Source of the DNA: Saururus chinensis
Taxonomy: Eukaryota; Streptophyta; Magnoliopsida; Piperales; Saururaceae
NCBI GenBank assembly: GCA_035235625.1
Contig: CP141140.1
Location: forward strand, 20,914,685-20,978,684
Length of the DNA stretch: 64,000 bases
Reading direction: 5' to 3'
The notes beneath the pieces were generated by a model, which was given only the letters and a program-made list of their open reading frames with translations, searched no databases and had not been told where the DNA came from. Every line of letters begins with the position of its first letter. Position 1 is the first letter of the stretch. A program made the position numbers and the translations under genes. Shown here piece by piece: positions 1 to 11,921 of this stretch.

Positions 1-2151
1 GCCCCAACTTGGCACACTATCGCCCCAACTAAATTGGGTCTCTTCAATTCTCTGATTGATTGTTTAGCCACAAACAGTTGCAAATGTCAGTTTGACCCAA
101 TAACCGCAAGGGGCTGCCGCTCCCAGTCTCCTCTGCAAGTCTTCTGCTCACACCAGATGCCCCTAAACTTTGGGGTACGTCTTTGACTATTGCTGATGGG
201 CCCCGCTCCAACCCAAGCCAATGTGTCCAACTCTTTATTGTGCGGACTTGGGTTGCATGTTTGACAGACGTGGGCTCTACCCCGGCCAAATGATGTCAAG
301 GGCCAGCACTTCTGGCCTGGCCCGATTCCACCTATGCACCCCCACTTTTGTTATGCATGATCCAAAACCACCGGGAAAGAGTTCCCAAATTCCGATTATT
401 CCAAGGGGAAGTAAAGTTGTCAGCCATTAGACTTAATCCATCAAAGGCTCGACCGATATCATTCCCATAACCTCCATCGTAAGCCGTGCTTAATGCACAA
501 CCGTCCATATTATGATTTGGTTGTGGGTAAGCGTTTAGAAATGATGCCGCATTTGTTGGCCACCTACGCCAGGCCTTAGTGCCTCAATGAGTGTTTATGG
601 AACGACTCCACCACTAGGCAATATGTCCGCTAAAGCTCTCCTTTGTCTCTCCTTTGTCCGTCTATACGCAACCAAGCCCTCCACTATGTTGTGAGGATTC
701 GACAATGCGGAATTGTTGCCTCTGGATGTAGTCCGCGGTCTATTTTAACATTTGGCCAACCTTCAATTAGTCACCTCCAATTATGTGGTCACTCTTGACA
801 TCCCTAGTGGCACAACCTTGTGTCCGGCGGCCCCAGTGTGCCCAGTCTTATGCTTTTAGTGAAATTAATCTAACCTTATCAAGATTAATTCCAACATCTC
901 TAAAAATCCTCGGGACAACAACTCTCTCAATGCGATGCTTTTGGCCGCCGATTCCGCCATTGATGCCACCATCGTCGTGTAATCGCCATCAAATTTATGT
1001 GGATTACGAGGTAGGGGACCTTGAACTCGTAATTTCAGTATAACATGTTTTGATTGTGTAGTAGCATGTTAGGAGTTTATAACTTAATTCTTTGTATTAT
1101 TATGCTGATTAAATAAGCATGTTATAGGTATGTGAATTGTGTGTATGTTAGTGAAGACTAAGTGTATGGTAGTAAGTTGTTATGATTCATATGTTTGTGA
1201 TTAAAGCATGTGATAGATCTTTGTTGTGGGCTGATGGTATGTGTGGTCGATGGGCTTGAGTACGGACGTTTGATTGTAAGTTTGTGGAAGAGGTATTTCA
1301 AGGATTATGATGTAGAAATTACAACTATATGTTAGGCAAGGGAAGACTTATGAATGACGGGCGAAAGTTGGACTTGATGAGATGGGGGATTGATTAGGAT
1401 TGAGTTTGATGGTATGTTGGAGTAATGAGTTGGAAACTTCGAGGACTTAGGAATTTAGAAGACTTAAGGTTCAGAGCATCTTGGGGGATTGTGAGTTAGT
1501 AAGTATTAACAACATAATTATACACGCATAATGTACGTAATATGAATTGTAAAAGAAAATAATGAGTAAGGAATTAGTAAGGGTTTGATGATTGGACTTA
1601 GGTCTAAAGGGTTTCCTTGAGGAGTTTGAGTAAGACGATCTGGCTCTAAGGCGAATGGTGGGGAATGTAAGGTGGTAAGTAGATGATAGTAAGATTATGC
1701 TGGTATGGAGTTCGAGTTTGACAAGTAAGACTATGTAGAGATCCGTATGGTTGTAAGTGTAAGGGTGGGAGATGAGCTAAGTAAAGGATGCTACCTTTGT
1801 GGATTAGAGCTTCAGAACAAGCACATTGCTAGCCTTGTTGGATGAAGAATGTAAGACGGAAGTAGCTCCGAACATAATTGTACATGCATAAGTTACTTAA
1901 TGTGAACTTGAATTGTAAGTAAACCTAATTTGATAATGTTGTGAGTTTGAGACTGAGGGTTTCAACAGATTAAGTTCCATTTTTGTGCCAGTCGATAAGT
2001 AATTAACTGAGTGTCCTTCCTGGTCTAGCCATGGTGTTATCCTGCGGGATTTGGTCTTGGTGCTATATTTCGGCCCAGACGTTTGATGCCTTGTTGAGAG
2101 CACTATAAGTTTTTTCCCTTCATGGGCATTGTATGTATTTCTGCCTATAAA

Positions 2152-3809
2152 TGTAATAACCCTAATTTCTAACACGATCTTCTTACATGTTTTGTTATTT
2201 ATAATTTTCCTAAGTATTGGTCAGAGCTTGTGGAGACGAGCGTAACAAGTCTTAAAACGCAAAGATCGGAGGTCGGGAACAAAAGTCACGACCTCGGGAA
2301 ATGTGTTCAACCGGCGGGACTCACTTTCAAAATTTAGGTGGAACGGTTCTTAATTAGTCTAGTATCGTAGGGCTCGTGAATACGAACTCAATGGTACCAA
2401 GAACGCGCAAATCGGAGTTCGGGATAGGAAGTTACGATTTTTGGAATTTTTGGAATTAAAAATGATAAAATAATGTTTTATTTTTGGCGCGGCGCGGCGC
2501 AGCGCAACGCGCGGGGTGTGCCGCGTGGCGCGCACTGAAAGCGCGTTCGCGGTGACAAACGCGCGTTCGCGGTGATGAACGCGCGTTCGTCACTCGCGAC
2601 CCCTATTTCGCCGGTGCCAGTGGGCACCGGCCGGTTTTCCTGGTGGCGCCGGTGGGTGCCCGCCTGTTCCGGCGGCGTCGTCCACCGGAATATGCTTTCG
2701 CCTCCCCTATAAATACCTGTTCCGGCCACTTCTTCACCCACATCCGATTTTCAGCCCCCTTCACTGTTTTCACCATTCCTGACCCGTTTTAAGTCCGATT
2801 TTCACGTTTCAAGACTCGTTTCCTACTAATTCAAGGGTGCTCTACGCACCGGAAGCATTATTTTCCCGAGACGACCCCTCTAAGACCTCAAAAAACGTGC
2901 CCCTTCCCTAATCTTCCCTTTTCATCTTTTTACTGTTTCTGGGCCATTCCTAAACCTTTTTAACCCGTTCCAAAGCCCTACCCTACTAAATCAAGGGCAT
3001 TCTACGCGTTGGAGTGGTTATTCTGCCGAAATTCTCACTCGAAGGCTGATATATTAAGGCGGGACTCTCTTTACGCTACGAGGAGATTTTGCATGTGTTA
3101 TATGTAGGTAGTTTTAAATTCCAATCGTATGCCGAGATTTTGACTTGCTAAAGTTTTACTAAAAGTTTTCTGTTACTTTATGAAAACAAAAGCTCTGACT
3201 TCAAAATCATCTCCTCCTTTCGAAAATTTCTCCGAGTTTTGGGCAATCGTGCCGTTTGGATAGTTCTCGGTTCTTCGGAGCTAAGAATTATCATGATTTT
3301 GGATACCGCCAAATTTGGCATCTGGCGCGCACAGGATTGGGATGTCATGGGTAAATCTCTTCCTTTCAGTCTCGCGTCGCCCCATGGGCGCGGGTGTAAG
3401 TCGTCTGGTATCACGACGTTCTGTGATCGTGTTTTCAGGTTTTCCGAATGATTTCCAAAAAGAAAAATGGCATGTGCACGAAGCATATTCTTAGAACTTA
3501 ATTCGACCTACTGAGTATAAATTTACTCACCTACCCTCAGACTCTGTAGGTGTTTCACTCGATTCTGAAGGAGCCGACGAAGGGTTTCCTTAAATTACAA
3601 GTTTTGTACTATGGTTTTTGTACTTATGTAAATTATTGTATTGACCAATGTACAAAGGCACGTGATGCCTAATTTTGACAATCTTTGTATAATACAAAGT
3701 ATGTTGTAATTACTGTTTTAGTACACGGTGATCCTTGGCAATTGTAATTAAATTTTGTTACGTTTTCAAAAATTGTTTTCTTTTATTCAAAAATACGAGG
3801 GACGTCACA
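2152..3809 (+). mobile_element. Solo LTR, family B, 1658 bp
   Basis: The unit begins TGTAATAACCC and ends GACGTCACA, giving TG...CA termini. It is flanked by the perfect 5-bp duplication ATAAA (2147-2151 and 3810-3814). The flanks join into sequence collinear with uninterrupted family-A copies near 33100-33200, which supplies an empty site. A TATA-like box (CTATAAATACC, about 2706-2716) is followed by a plausible start region. A GAGTA...TACTC hairpin lies at 3513-3528. The stretch at about 2220-2470 resembles the LTR at 42285-44714 in order and wording, so the two belong to one diverged family. There is no internal domain, so it is read as a solo LTR left by recombination. Confidence 0.85.
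2704..2718 (+). promoter_or_regulatory. TATA box of the family-B solo LTR
   Basis: A clear TATA motif (CTATAAATACC) sits about 550 bp into the LTR, between a very GC-rich stretch (2487-2700, with repeated GCGCGTTCGCGGTGA units) and a pyrimidine-rich stretch. This is where an LTR promoter would be expected. Function is inferred from position only. Confidence 0.5.
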
Positions 3810-5384
3810 ATAAATGACACTGTATGTTCTGCCCAAGAGTGACATTGTAAGATTTCTACCCAAGAGTAGTATTTCTGCCTATAAATGGCACTTTATGTTC
3901 TACCCAAGAGTGGCATTGTAAGATTCCTACCTAAGAGTAGCACCATATATTTTTTCACCCTTAATTGGCACCATATGGCCCTTGTTGGCACTGTATGGCA
4001 CTAGAGAGTGGGCATTTGCTCGCTCAGGTAAGTAGTATCATAGATATGCTCTTACCTATTTGATCCTATGCCCCATGAGCATAGGTGTTCCTTGCCTTCG
4101 AAAAAGTCTATGGTGTCTAGTTGTTCCTCAAAGGTTAAGGTGATGCCCCAATAGCATTCCCTTCTTTTATGACGCTGGAGCTTATTAATTGTAATGAGCT
4201 TCAATTGTCAGTAGTATGTGTATGATAGTAAGAGTAAGTCGTATGTTTTAGATTCTGAGTAAGTTGTACGTGTAAGATCTAGAGTAAGTGTGAGCTTGTA
4301 AGGACCCTCATCTCTAAACCGGTTTTTAGTTTCCTTTAATTATTGGTTATCGTGAGATTAACGCGTTTTCTGGTTTAATCGGTAATTTCGTGAGTAAATA
4401 GTGTTTATGATGGTTTAAACCAAAATCAACTTTAAGATTAGTGATTTTAAAACAAATGTGAATTTTTGGGATTTTTCAAAATTTTTACTATTTTTCCAAA
4501 AATCAGGGTTTTGGCGGGACCCCTGTGGGCCCCATCGTGAAAATTTCAGTTTTTGGGTCAAATGAACCCAAATGTCTACTTAAGGTCATACAAAAAATTT
4601 TAAAATTTTCTTAGGCTTAATTAGTGCTTAAATTTGTAAAATACTCATTTTTAGCCTACTTTTCCTATTTACACCCCATAACTTACCCATACATACCCCA
4701 ACCCTTACTATAAAAGGGTAAACCTGAGCCATTTCCATTTTTTGGAATAGGTTGAGGAGGGAGGTCAAGCCTAATCCCCAATTAGGCCCGAATTAGAAGT
4801 TGTTTAAGGTAAGCCTACTCTAATTAAGCACTAAACCCTAGTTTTCTTCTTAATCTCTTCTAAATCTACCATTTCCCCTTTGTTTTAATCCATTTTTGGA
4901 CATCAAAAACTACTGATTTGTGTTTTACTACAAACCCTAACTTTCAAAATTAGATTTTTATTATCAACAAGCCATAGATCTAAGTTTTAATTAGGGATTT
5001 CCTTGGTAAATTGATTTTTAATAGAGTTTAATTCAAACTCAATGTGTTTTTAAGGTTTTCAAGAAGGGTGACCCTCCAATCCGAGCTTAATCAAGTGCTA
5101 AGGTAATAGACCTTCGAAAATTCAGTTTATCCATGGTAAAACTCTTGATTTTTGGCTTATTTTGAATGGAGTTGCTTGATTTGGTGTGTTAATGGCATGA
5201 TTAGAAAATGAAAATATTTAATCCCGATTTCTTAGGGTTTTGTATTATTATGATATGGTTTAACATTCTGGAAGTCATGAAGGACTTTTGATGATGATTA
5301 GGGTGTTAGATGTGGATTTGAAGTGTTATTAATGGTGTCTCGGTTTGAAATTGTGAAAGGAAGAAGATGGTCTGTTCTGCCTTG

Positions 5385-5560
5385 TTGGCGTTCGAACGGC
5401 CCTTCTGGGCGTTTGAATGGCAACACTGTCGGATCAGCAATTTTCTAGTTCAGCCGATCAAACGGCCTTCTGGGCGTTCGAATGGCCAAACTGTGAATTT
5501 TGAATTTTTCCCGTTTAGCCGATCGAATGGCCTGAAGGGCGTTCGAACGGCTACACAGCA
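5385..5560. repeat. Palindromic repeat cluster in the family-C LTR
   Basis: About six degenerate copies of a unit around GGGCGTTCGAACGGC occur here, several self-complementary (GCCGTTCGAACGGC type). They are separated by short spacers such as AACTGT. The copies occur as facing pairs: a GGCC...TTCTGGGCG block recurs at about 5396, 5465 and, in altered form, 5530. Whether it forms structure in RNA or DNA is inference. Confidence 0.6.
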
Positions 5561-6800
5561 GAATTGTCTTCTAATGCATGATGTTTATTTTGATGGTTCC
5601 ACCTTAACTTGCTAATTTTATGTGAATGTGGAGTGTTTTGAGCTATATTATGCTACTTGAAAGGCATGCTATTGAGGTTGTGAAGTTGGGATATATGAAT
5701 AGAGATTTGTGGAATGACTTATGTTTTGTGGCATGATGTTGGAATTGTCATCTTGAAATTATGAATGGTTGACTCCCAAGGGTTAAGCATATTTTCAGTA
5801 GGACTACAACCTATTATTGGACTGATTTGTCATGATAGAATGTGGTTAGTTGATGTGTAGATGTTGGTGAATGCCATGACTCAAGGATGAAATGAATGAT
5901 CTTATATGTGTTTAGCCTTTGTGGTTGAGTTTTGAATTGAGATACGATTTCAACGATTCTTCTCCTATGATTTCCACTAAAATTCATGATTTGATGTTAA
6001 TTCACATGTGTAGTATAGTAGTAAGTTAATTTTAAGCATGTTGAAATGCATTGAGTGAAGTACTTCTACTAGTTACACACATATACACATGTGGGGGTTA
6101 AATGATGATGTTGAAGCTTGATATTGTGATTATGAATGATGCATTAGGGGCTGATGAGAGCACTTATCATGGATTAGGATTCATGTATGCCTTGCCCACA
6201 TATGTACCATGCTGCATGCATCATGAAAATGGATTTTCAATTGAGGCTTCATCGAGGTTAATCGAATTTGACCGATTGGATGCAATGTGGTGAAATTGTG
6301 TGCCGGATTGATCGGTCGTGGATTAATCGTAAGTTGATTGGTCAGAAAGAACATGTTTTGATTTGAGTTCTTGTGTGGAACGAGTGCACTCCCCGGGTTG
6401 AGTCTAGTTAAATAGAATTATGTGGGGACGAGTTGTGTACTTGTCTTGCAGATTGTGAGAATGTTATTATGAGTGTCATCTGGACCTTGAGAATCTAGTG
6501 TGGTATGCCATGTGCACCCGCTACCACGTGTTCTAGGGTTTCCTGTGTGGAAACTTGGGCTCTTCCCTCCGCAGGAGATGTCCCTGGGCGAACACCCTTG
6601 CTCTAGATTCTCTGTGTGAGAATGGGATATCCTTGGCTAGGATCGTCCAGGGCGAGCAGCTTTTTAGGGATTGACAACCCTGATCTTTCTTGAATTCTTG
6701 TGTAGAATTTTGGATCATGACATGCCTTCATGGCCTTGTCTATGTTCCCGTATGTGTGACACTAAATTGTGATTACTCCTTGATGGTGGTTGTAATGATA

Positions 6801-7015
6801 TAATGCATGTGGTAATATGTATGTTAGAAATACATCCATGCAGGTTGATTTTGATATGATGCATAATGGAATATGTATGTTAGAGATACATCCATGCAGG
6901 TTGATTTTGATATGATGCATGTGGGAATATATATGTTAGAGATACATCCATGCAGGTTGATTTTGATATGATGCATGATGGAATATGTATGTTAGAAATA
7001 CATTTCATGTAGGAT
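6801..7015 (+). repeat. 56-bp tandem repeat, about four copies, in the family-C LTR
   Basis: The landmark GTTAG recurs at 6823, 6879, 6935 and 6991, an exact 56-bp spacing. Each unit carries ATATGTATGTTAGAAATACA followed by TCCATGCAGG and TTGATTTTGATATGATGCAT. The copies differ by a few substitutions and the last decays at its end. Confidence 0.85.
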
Positions 7016-7669
7016 GTTATGATGTTAATGACATTATGTGGATTATGCACTACGATGCAGTTCTAGGTGATATGTATGTGTGATTAGAAAACGATGCACT
7101 TTGCCAATCTTTGACCTGAATGATTATATTGCTATGCTATCGTATTTTCGATGACCATTGCTGAGTTTGTTAAACTCACCCCTCTTTCTTGTGTTTTGCT
7201 TTGGGGCTTCGTGGTACGACACGTAGACGGACAGGATCTCCTCTTTGAGGAAAGGTCGGAGATGACTTGGATGTAATCGTGGAGATCGTTGTGTGACTTA
7301 TTTTCCTTTTATTTTATGCTTTATGTTTAGAACCTTTGTGTAGGGTTCTTTGTTTTGGGTTTATGTCACATTTTACAGTTGTGATGCTTATGACTTATTT
7401 TGAGCCAGTGTGGGCTTTAGTTAACTAAGCATGTGGGTTTGAGATTAGTTGTTTACTTTGTGATAAACAACACTCTTTCTTTCCTTCTTATTTACTCTTG
7501 CTCAAAGGATTGTGCGTACTCCGTAATTCTGTTAATCGCCTGTGGTTAGGGTTAAGTCTTCCGCTAGATTGTTTCTCAATTTTCCCTTTCGTCACCCCCC
7601 TGCGCTTGACCAGCCCTTGGACCGGGTTTGGCTCGGGTCGGGCATTGCCGGGGCGTGATAGAGCTTCTA

Positions 7670-7895
7670 AGGAAGATAGTAAGAGTAAGTTTATGAGTAT
7701 GAGTAAGATTGTACGAGTAAGGTCATACAAGTAAGTTTGTACGAATAAGGTCGTACGAGTATGTGTATGTTGTAAGTGTAAGTGTACGATTGTACGAGTA
7801 AGTTGGTGAGACTTTGATTAAGACTGTAAGTGTAAGTGTAAAAATATGCTACAAGAGTAAGTGTAAGTTCAGCTAGTATGACTGTATGTGTGTAA
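7670..7895 (+). repeat. GTAAGT-rich degenerate tandem tract in family-A LTR
   Basis: About thirteen GTAAG words, many as GTAAGT or GAGTAAG, occur in roughly 225 bp, mixed with TTGTACGAGTAAG units. The same tract is present on the minus strand in the other copies (for example 28995-29400 and 32455-32850, with pure hexamer runs around 29195-29245). It lies near the 3' part of the LTR in the sense strand. It looks like an old expanded hexamer repeat. Confidence 0.75.
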
Positions 7896-8001
7896 GATAC
7901 TTTATTTATGTTGCATGTACTTTTTGCTTCATTTGTGATTGCATGAATACAAACTTATAAAGTTCATTGACTTATTTTCCCCTACTGGGTATTTTCTTAC
8001 T

Positions 8002-8017
8002 GAGTATGAAAATACTC
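8002..8017 (+). promoter_or_regulatory. LTR hairpin GAGTAT-gaaa-ATACTC (copy A1)
   Basis: A perfect 6-bp stem with a 4-base loop is preceded by CTACTGGGTATTTTC and followed by ACCC. The same element in the same context occurs in the other family-A copies and, with different loops, in families B, C and E. It lies about 480 bp from the 3' end of the LTR. A role in RNA processing, packaging or polyadenylation is inference. Confidence 0.55.
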
Positions 8018-8499
8018 ACCCAATTTTTTTTAGCCCCTTCGTCTAGAGGTTTTTGCAGGTTGTTCGATAGCTTCTTGGACTGGACTATTCCCCACGGTGG
8101 ACTATTTTTTTCCTCGACCTGGAGTGCAATGAAATCGTAGTGAGGCTTTGTCGATTTTAGTGTCACGAGCTCATGTATTGATTAAGGTGAGATAAATGTA
8201 TTATTTTTTGGACTTGTGTATATATGTATGAATTAGAATTTAAATTGTTGAAGAACTTGTACTCAGAGATGCCTGAGAGGTTTTTGTTTTAAAGCCCATG
8301 GCCATGACACGCTTTACTTTTATATTTTCATTTTGGGTCACGCCTAAGAATTTTGGTTTTGTAGTGTGATGAATTAATTTATGAAAATTGTTTTCACACA
8401 TTCTGAATTTTGTTGTTTAATTTTATTTACATCTGTATTTTGAAATATAATTTTAGTAAAATTTTAAATTAAATATGTGAAAAAACCTCGGGTGTGACA

Positions 8500-9390
8500 A
8501 TGCAACACTCATGAGGGATGATTTCATATGATAAGGGTTTAAAGAAGTAGCATTTGTGAGGTTTGGTCCCAATCAATATCTAAACTTTTTTGGCAAACTT
8601 TCTAAACTTCGCCACTTGTTTGGTGCATGATTTTCAAAAAGAATTTAAGAGGTTCTTAACAAGAGTAGGAAATTTATCTCAAATACAACAAGTGGGATGT
8701 TTTGTCAGTGGATTGAAGGAGTCTAAAGTTTGAAGTGCATGCTGGAAGCCCTACCAATTTGGTGGAAGCAACTGGCCTTGCTAGATTATATGAAGCACAC
8801 AATCAGAAACTAAGGCTAGTAATTGTGGAGTCCAAAAAATTTACAACTATCCCAATAAGCAATACCAGGAGAAATCTTGGTGCAACAATATATTAGACAG
8901 CCCCTGTTATCATGCCTATAAAAAAATGACTCAAGCAGAACTTCAAAAGAGATATAGTGAAGGACTATGTTTCCACTGAAATGAAAGATTTGTTCCTGGT
9001 CACTGTTGTAAGAAATGTTTTTTAATTGAAGCATGTTGGGAGGATGAAGATGTTGATGCATATATGGAAGTAGATGATAATCATGCAGGAGAAACACCAA
9101 AAATATCCCTCAATGCCATATTAGGTACTATAGCCTCTCAAACTATGAGAATTTGGGTAAAATAAATGGTGTAGTCATTATTATATTAATTGACTATGGA
9201 TCAATACATAACTTTTTAAGTGAAAGGTTGGCTCTCATGTCACGATTATCTCCAATAAAAGAAGGTCAATTTTTAGTAATTGTTGCTAATTGATAAAAAT
9301 TAGCCAGTGTTGATGATTGTGTGGGGTTGGAGTTAGTGGTTCAAAAAATTCCACTTGTTATGGATTTTTATTTACTACCACTTGAAGGGT
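8500..9390 (+). pseudogene. Gypsy retrotransposon gag and protease remnant
   Basis: Translating all + frames with shifts gives a recognisable order. First comes a capsid-like stretch (about 8640-8815, with the gag signature LARLYEAHNQ near its end). Next comes a degraded zinc knuckle (about 8965-9030, CFH then a stop codon, NERFVPGHCC). Last comes an aspartic-protease stretch (about 9105-9245) where the usual DSGSTHNF box reads DYGSIHNF. Stops and frameshifts are scattered throughout, so no protein can be made. The 5' LTR and start of gag lie beyond copy A1, outside the window. The protease is interrupted by the hAT element at 9396. Confidence 0.75.
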
Positions 9391-9395
9391 ATGAG

Positions 9396-10074
9396 TAGGG
9401 TTGGTCCTCAGCCAAATAGTTGGCAGACAAGGCTTGTCCATGTCTATGTCCGTCAATAATTTATCCGTCGGCATTTTGTCCACGAATAAAGCTTCTTTTT
9501 CAGCAGACACGGCCATTGTCCATGAACATAGTCTCTTAAGTAATTAGATGAGAGTTGAAGTGGTTAGAGAGAACGAGAGCGGTGTTAACGACTTTAACTA
9601 AGCAGGGTAGCTAGGGACTAGGGTGAGGATCTCTAGATTAAGTAATTTATCATATAATAATAATTTTTAAACTTATATATTTCTTCTTCTTTATTTGTTG
9701 TATTACTATTAGACAAATTAGTTCATTTTAAAAAGTCAAATAAAGCTATTAATGTGAGACAAAAGAAATATTTAATAACTAGCTTTAAAGAAGAACTCAA
9801 ATATAACATTAACATGATTGTATTTAAATTGTTAAAGATTTAAGGATAAGAAAATGATGTTTAAGAATAATTAGAGGAGAAATTAAAATTGTCCTTTATA
9901 TAAGAATGTACAATGTATTTAAAAGTTAACCGGACCTCGGACAAATGGCCGGATGAGGTCTTTGTCCATGGCCATGTCCAAAAATTGATGGACAAAAGAA
10001 TTCGGCCAGACACGGCCACAGATACCTCGGACACGGCCTGGATGTCGGACGATGGATGTCCATGACCAGCCCTA
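9396..10074. mobile_element. Non-autonomous hAT element, copy 1 (679 bp)
   Basis: Terminal inverted repeats read TAGGGTTGGTC at the left and, reversed, TAGGGCTGGTC at the right. An 8-bp target duplication GGTATGAG is perfect (9388-9395 and 10075-10082). Eight-base duplications with such termini are the hallmark of the hAT superfamily. Subterminal regions are rich in repeated GGCCRTGTCC / GGACA words on both strands, possible transposase-binding repeats. There is no transposase ORF. The second copy at 17012-17680 is collinear along nearly the whole length. Confidence 0.9.
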
Positions 10075-10289
10075 GGTATGAGGGAGTACTGGTCATTCAA
10101 TAGTTAAGAACCTTGGGGACTATAGTTGGGGATTTTGATAAACATGATAGAATTTAATATGCATGGAAAAGAAGTGATTTTGTGGGGGTGTCATCACCTC
10201 AAAATAAAATTGTGGAGGAGTTTCAGATAGGTAGAGAATTCTAAAAGAAGAAATTAATGAATGTAATGTAATTTCTTTGGGGGTGGGGG

Positions 10290-11446
10290 ATAATATCTTT
10301 ATCTATTGACTATACCAACTCTAAATTGGCACCACTATTAAAGAGCTTTCATGATATATTCTCAAAACCTAAGGAATTACCACCTCCACATCAGCATAAC
10401 CATTGTATTCCTCTTTTACCTGGTGTAGAGGTTGTGAAAATTGTTTTTGATATGCTATAAACATGGGTTATAAGAACCAACAACAATCCTTACTCGTCTC
10501 TAGTGCTATTGGTAAAAAAAACATGGTGGGTCATGGAGGATGTGTATTGACCATTATTCCCTTAATAAAATCACAGTCAAAGATAAATTTCCAATTCCAG
10601 TGGTTGATGAATTATTAGATGACTACTACGGTGTAAGAATTTTTACAAAATTGGATTTCATATATGAGTATCATCAAATCAGAATTTATCATCCTGACAT
10701 TCCCAAGACTGCTTTTCGAATGCACCAAGGATATTATGAATTCTTGGTCAGCCAATACCCCTTACATTTTAGGTGCCAATGAATGAAACATTTTAGCCTC
10801 ATTTGAGGAAGTTTGTATTGGTAAAATTCTATGATATTTTAATTTATAGTAAAAAAATGGATGACCATACTAAACATTTGCATATTGTATTTGATTTGTT
10901 AAGGACTAACAAATTGTATGTGAAGAAGGAGAAATGTGCATTTGCTACTAAACATGTGCAATATCTCGAACACATCATCAGTGATGAACGGGTGGCAATA
11001 GACCTTGATAAAGTTGTAGTAATGGAAAAGTGGCCTAAACATAACAAACTAAAGGCTTTTCATGGTTTTTTGGGGCTCATCGGGCACTATAAAAAATTTA
11101 TAAAAGACTATGGTAATAGAAGTCCCTCTCACAAAGATGTTAAAGAAAGATGGATGCTAGTGGACGCTAAAGGCTGAGTTGGCAATTGATGATCGAAAGC
11201 TTAAGATGACACAAGCACCGGTATTGGCTTATCTAAATTTTTCTAAAAGATTTGTGATCTAGTGTTATGTATCCGGTTCTAGCATTGGGGCTGTATTAAT
11301 GCAGGATAATTAGCCAATTGCCTTCTTTAGCCATCACTGCAAGAGAGAAAATTGCTACTTTCTACCTATGAAAAAGAGATTTTGGCTTTGGTAATTTCCA
11401 TTCAAAAGTGGCATCCTTACTTATTAGGGAGATATTTTACCATTAT
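10290..11446 (+). pseudogene. Gypsy reverse transcriptase and start of RNase H (broken)
   Basis: The open stretch at 10540-10782 carries reverse-transcriptase motifs (ITVKDKFPIPVVDELLD, FTKLD, YHQIRI, PKTAFR). After a frameshift and a short deletion, the stretch at 10803-11177 carries the palm-to-thumb part. The catalytic YxDD-type box, normally FFDD in this family, reads FYDI followed by LIYSKK, so one of the two catalytic aspartates is lost. RNase H starts at about 11230 and runs to 11446 (ending LGRYFTII), where copy A4 interrupts it. It resumes at 16347. Family: Ty3/gypsy, chromovirus-like. Confidence 0.85.
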
Positions 11447-11905
11447 TGTAACGCCCGAGATTTTTCATTCTTTTTTTCTTAAAACTCATAGAAATTTTTT
11501 TTATACGTTAAATCGGAGTCAAAATGACAAAATCAAAACCTGTATAAACAGTTTATAATTTAAAACATCATACGGTTAAACATCGTACTGCCAAATCAAA
11601 TATCCTCAGGTGCTACTTGAAAACACACGTATGACTAAATTACCATGATCATGGATTTTTAAATACAAATAACTCCCAGGCGTCCTCGAGTACAAGTCCC
11701 ATAAACAGTATACTATCTTATCCAAATTAAAAGTCCAGAATACAAACACTTACATCTCATCTCACCTAATACATCAAATCGTGGCACCAAAAATACTCGA
11801 GTCGAGGGGAAAACAATCCACCGCAGAGATGAGCATCCAACTCCAAGAGCTTTCCAACACAACCTGCAAAAGCCTCCCGAACAACGGGGCTAAAAGAAGT
11901 AGGGT

Positions 11906-11921
11906 GAGTATTTTCATACTC
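11906..11921 (-). promoter_or_regulatory. LTR hairpin, copy A4
   Basis: GAGTATTTTCATACTC forms a perfect 6-bp stem. It is followed by AGTAGGAAAATACCCAGTAGGGG, as in copies A2 and A3. It is the same element as at 8002-8017, on the other strand. Confidence 0.55.

Larger units (their letters stand above)
4297..7660 (+). mobile_element. Solo LTR, family C, 3364 bp
   Basis: The unit begins TGTAAGGACCC and ends GGGGCGTGATA; the terminal CA appears as TA. The duplication GAGCT flanks it perfectly (4292-4296 and 7661-7665). Paralogous copies A2 and A3 carry the uninterrupted site (near 29311-29330 and 32766-32775 on the other strand), confirming both edges. A TATA motif (CTATAAAAGGG) lies at 4709-4719, and a hairpin GAGTTTgttAAACTC at 7163-7177. 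It contains a palindromic repeat cluster (5385-5560) and four 56-bp tandem units (6801-7015). No coding capacity is seen. Confidence 0.85.
1..8499 (+). mobile_element. Giant LTR, family A copy A1 (left end outside window, two nested solo LTRs inside)
   Basis: This is the reverse-complement counterpart of the three family-A copies at 11447-16341, 28355-37965 and 31815-36602. Its right end reads CCTCGGGTGTGACA and closes at 8499. Position 1 corresponds to about position 35330 of copy A3, so roughly 1.3 kb of the left end lies outside the window. Removing the insertions at 2152-3809 and 4297-7660, each with its 5-bp duplication, leaves about 3.47 kb collinear with A3. It contains the hairpin at 8002-8017 and GTAAGT-rich tracts (4200-4296, 7670-7895). 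No coding region, primer binding site or polypurine tract is seen inside, which fits a solo LTR. It is inserted in the gag region of the gypsy element that resumes at 8500. The TSD cannot be checked because the left flank is missing. Confidence 0.75.
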
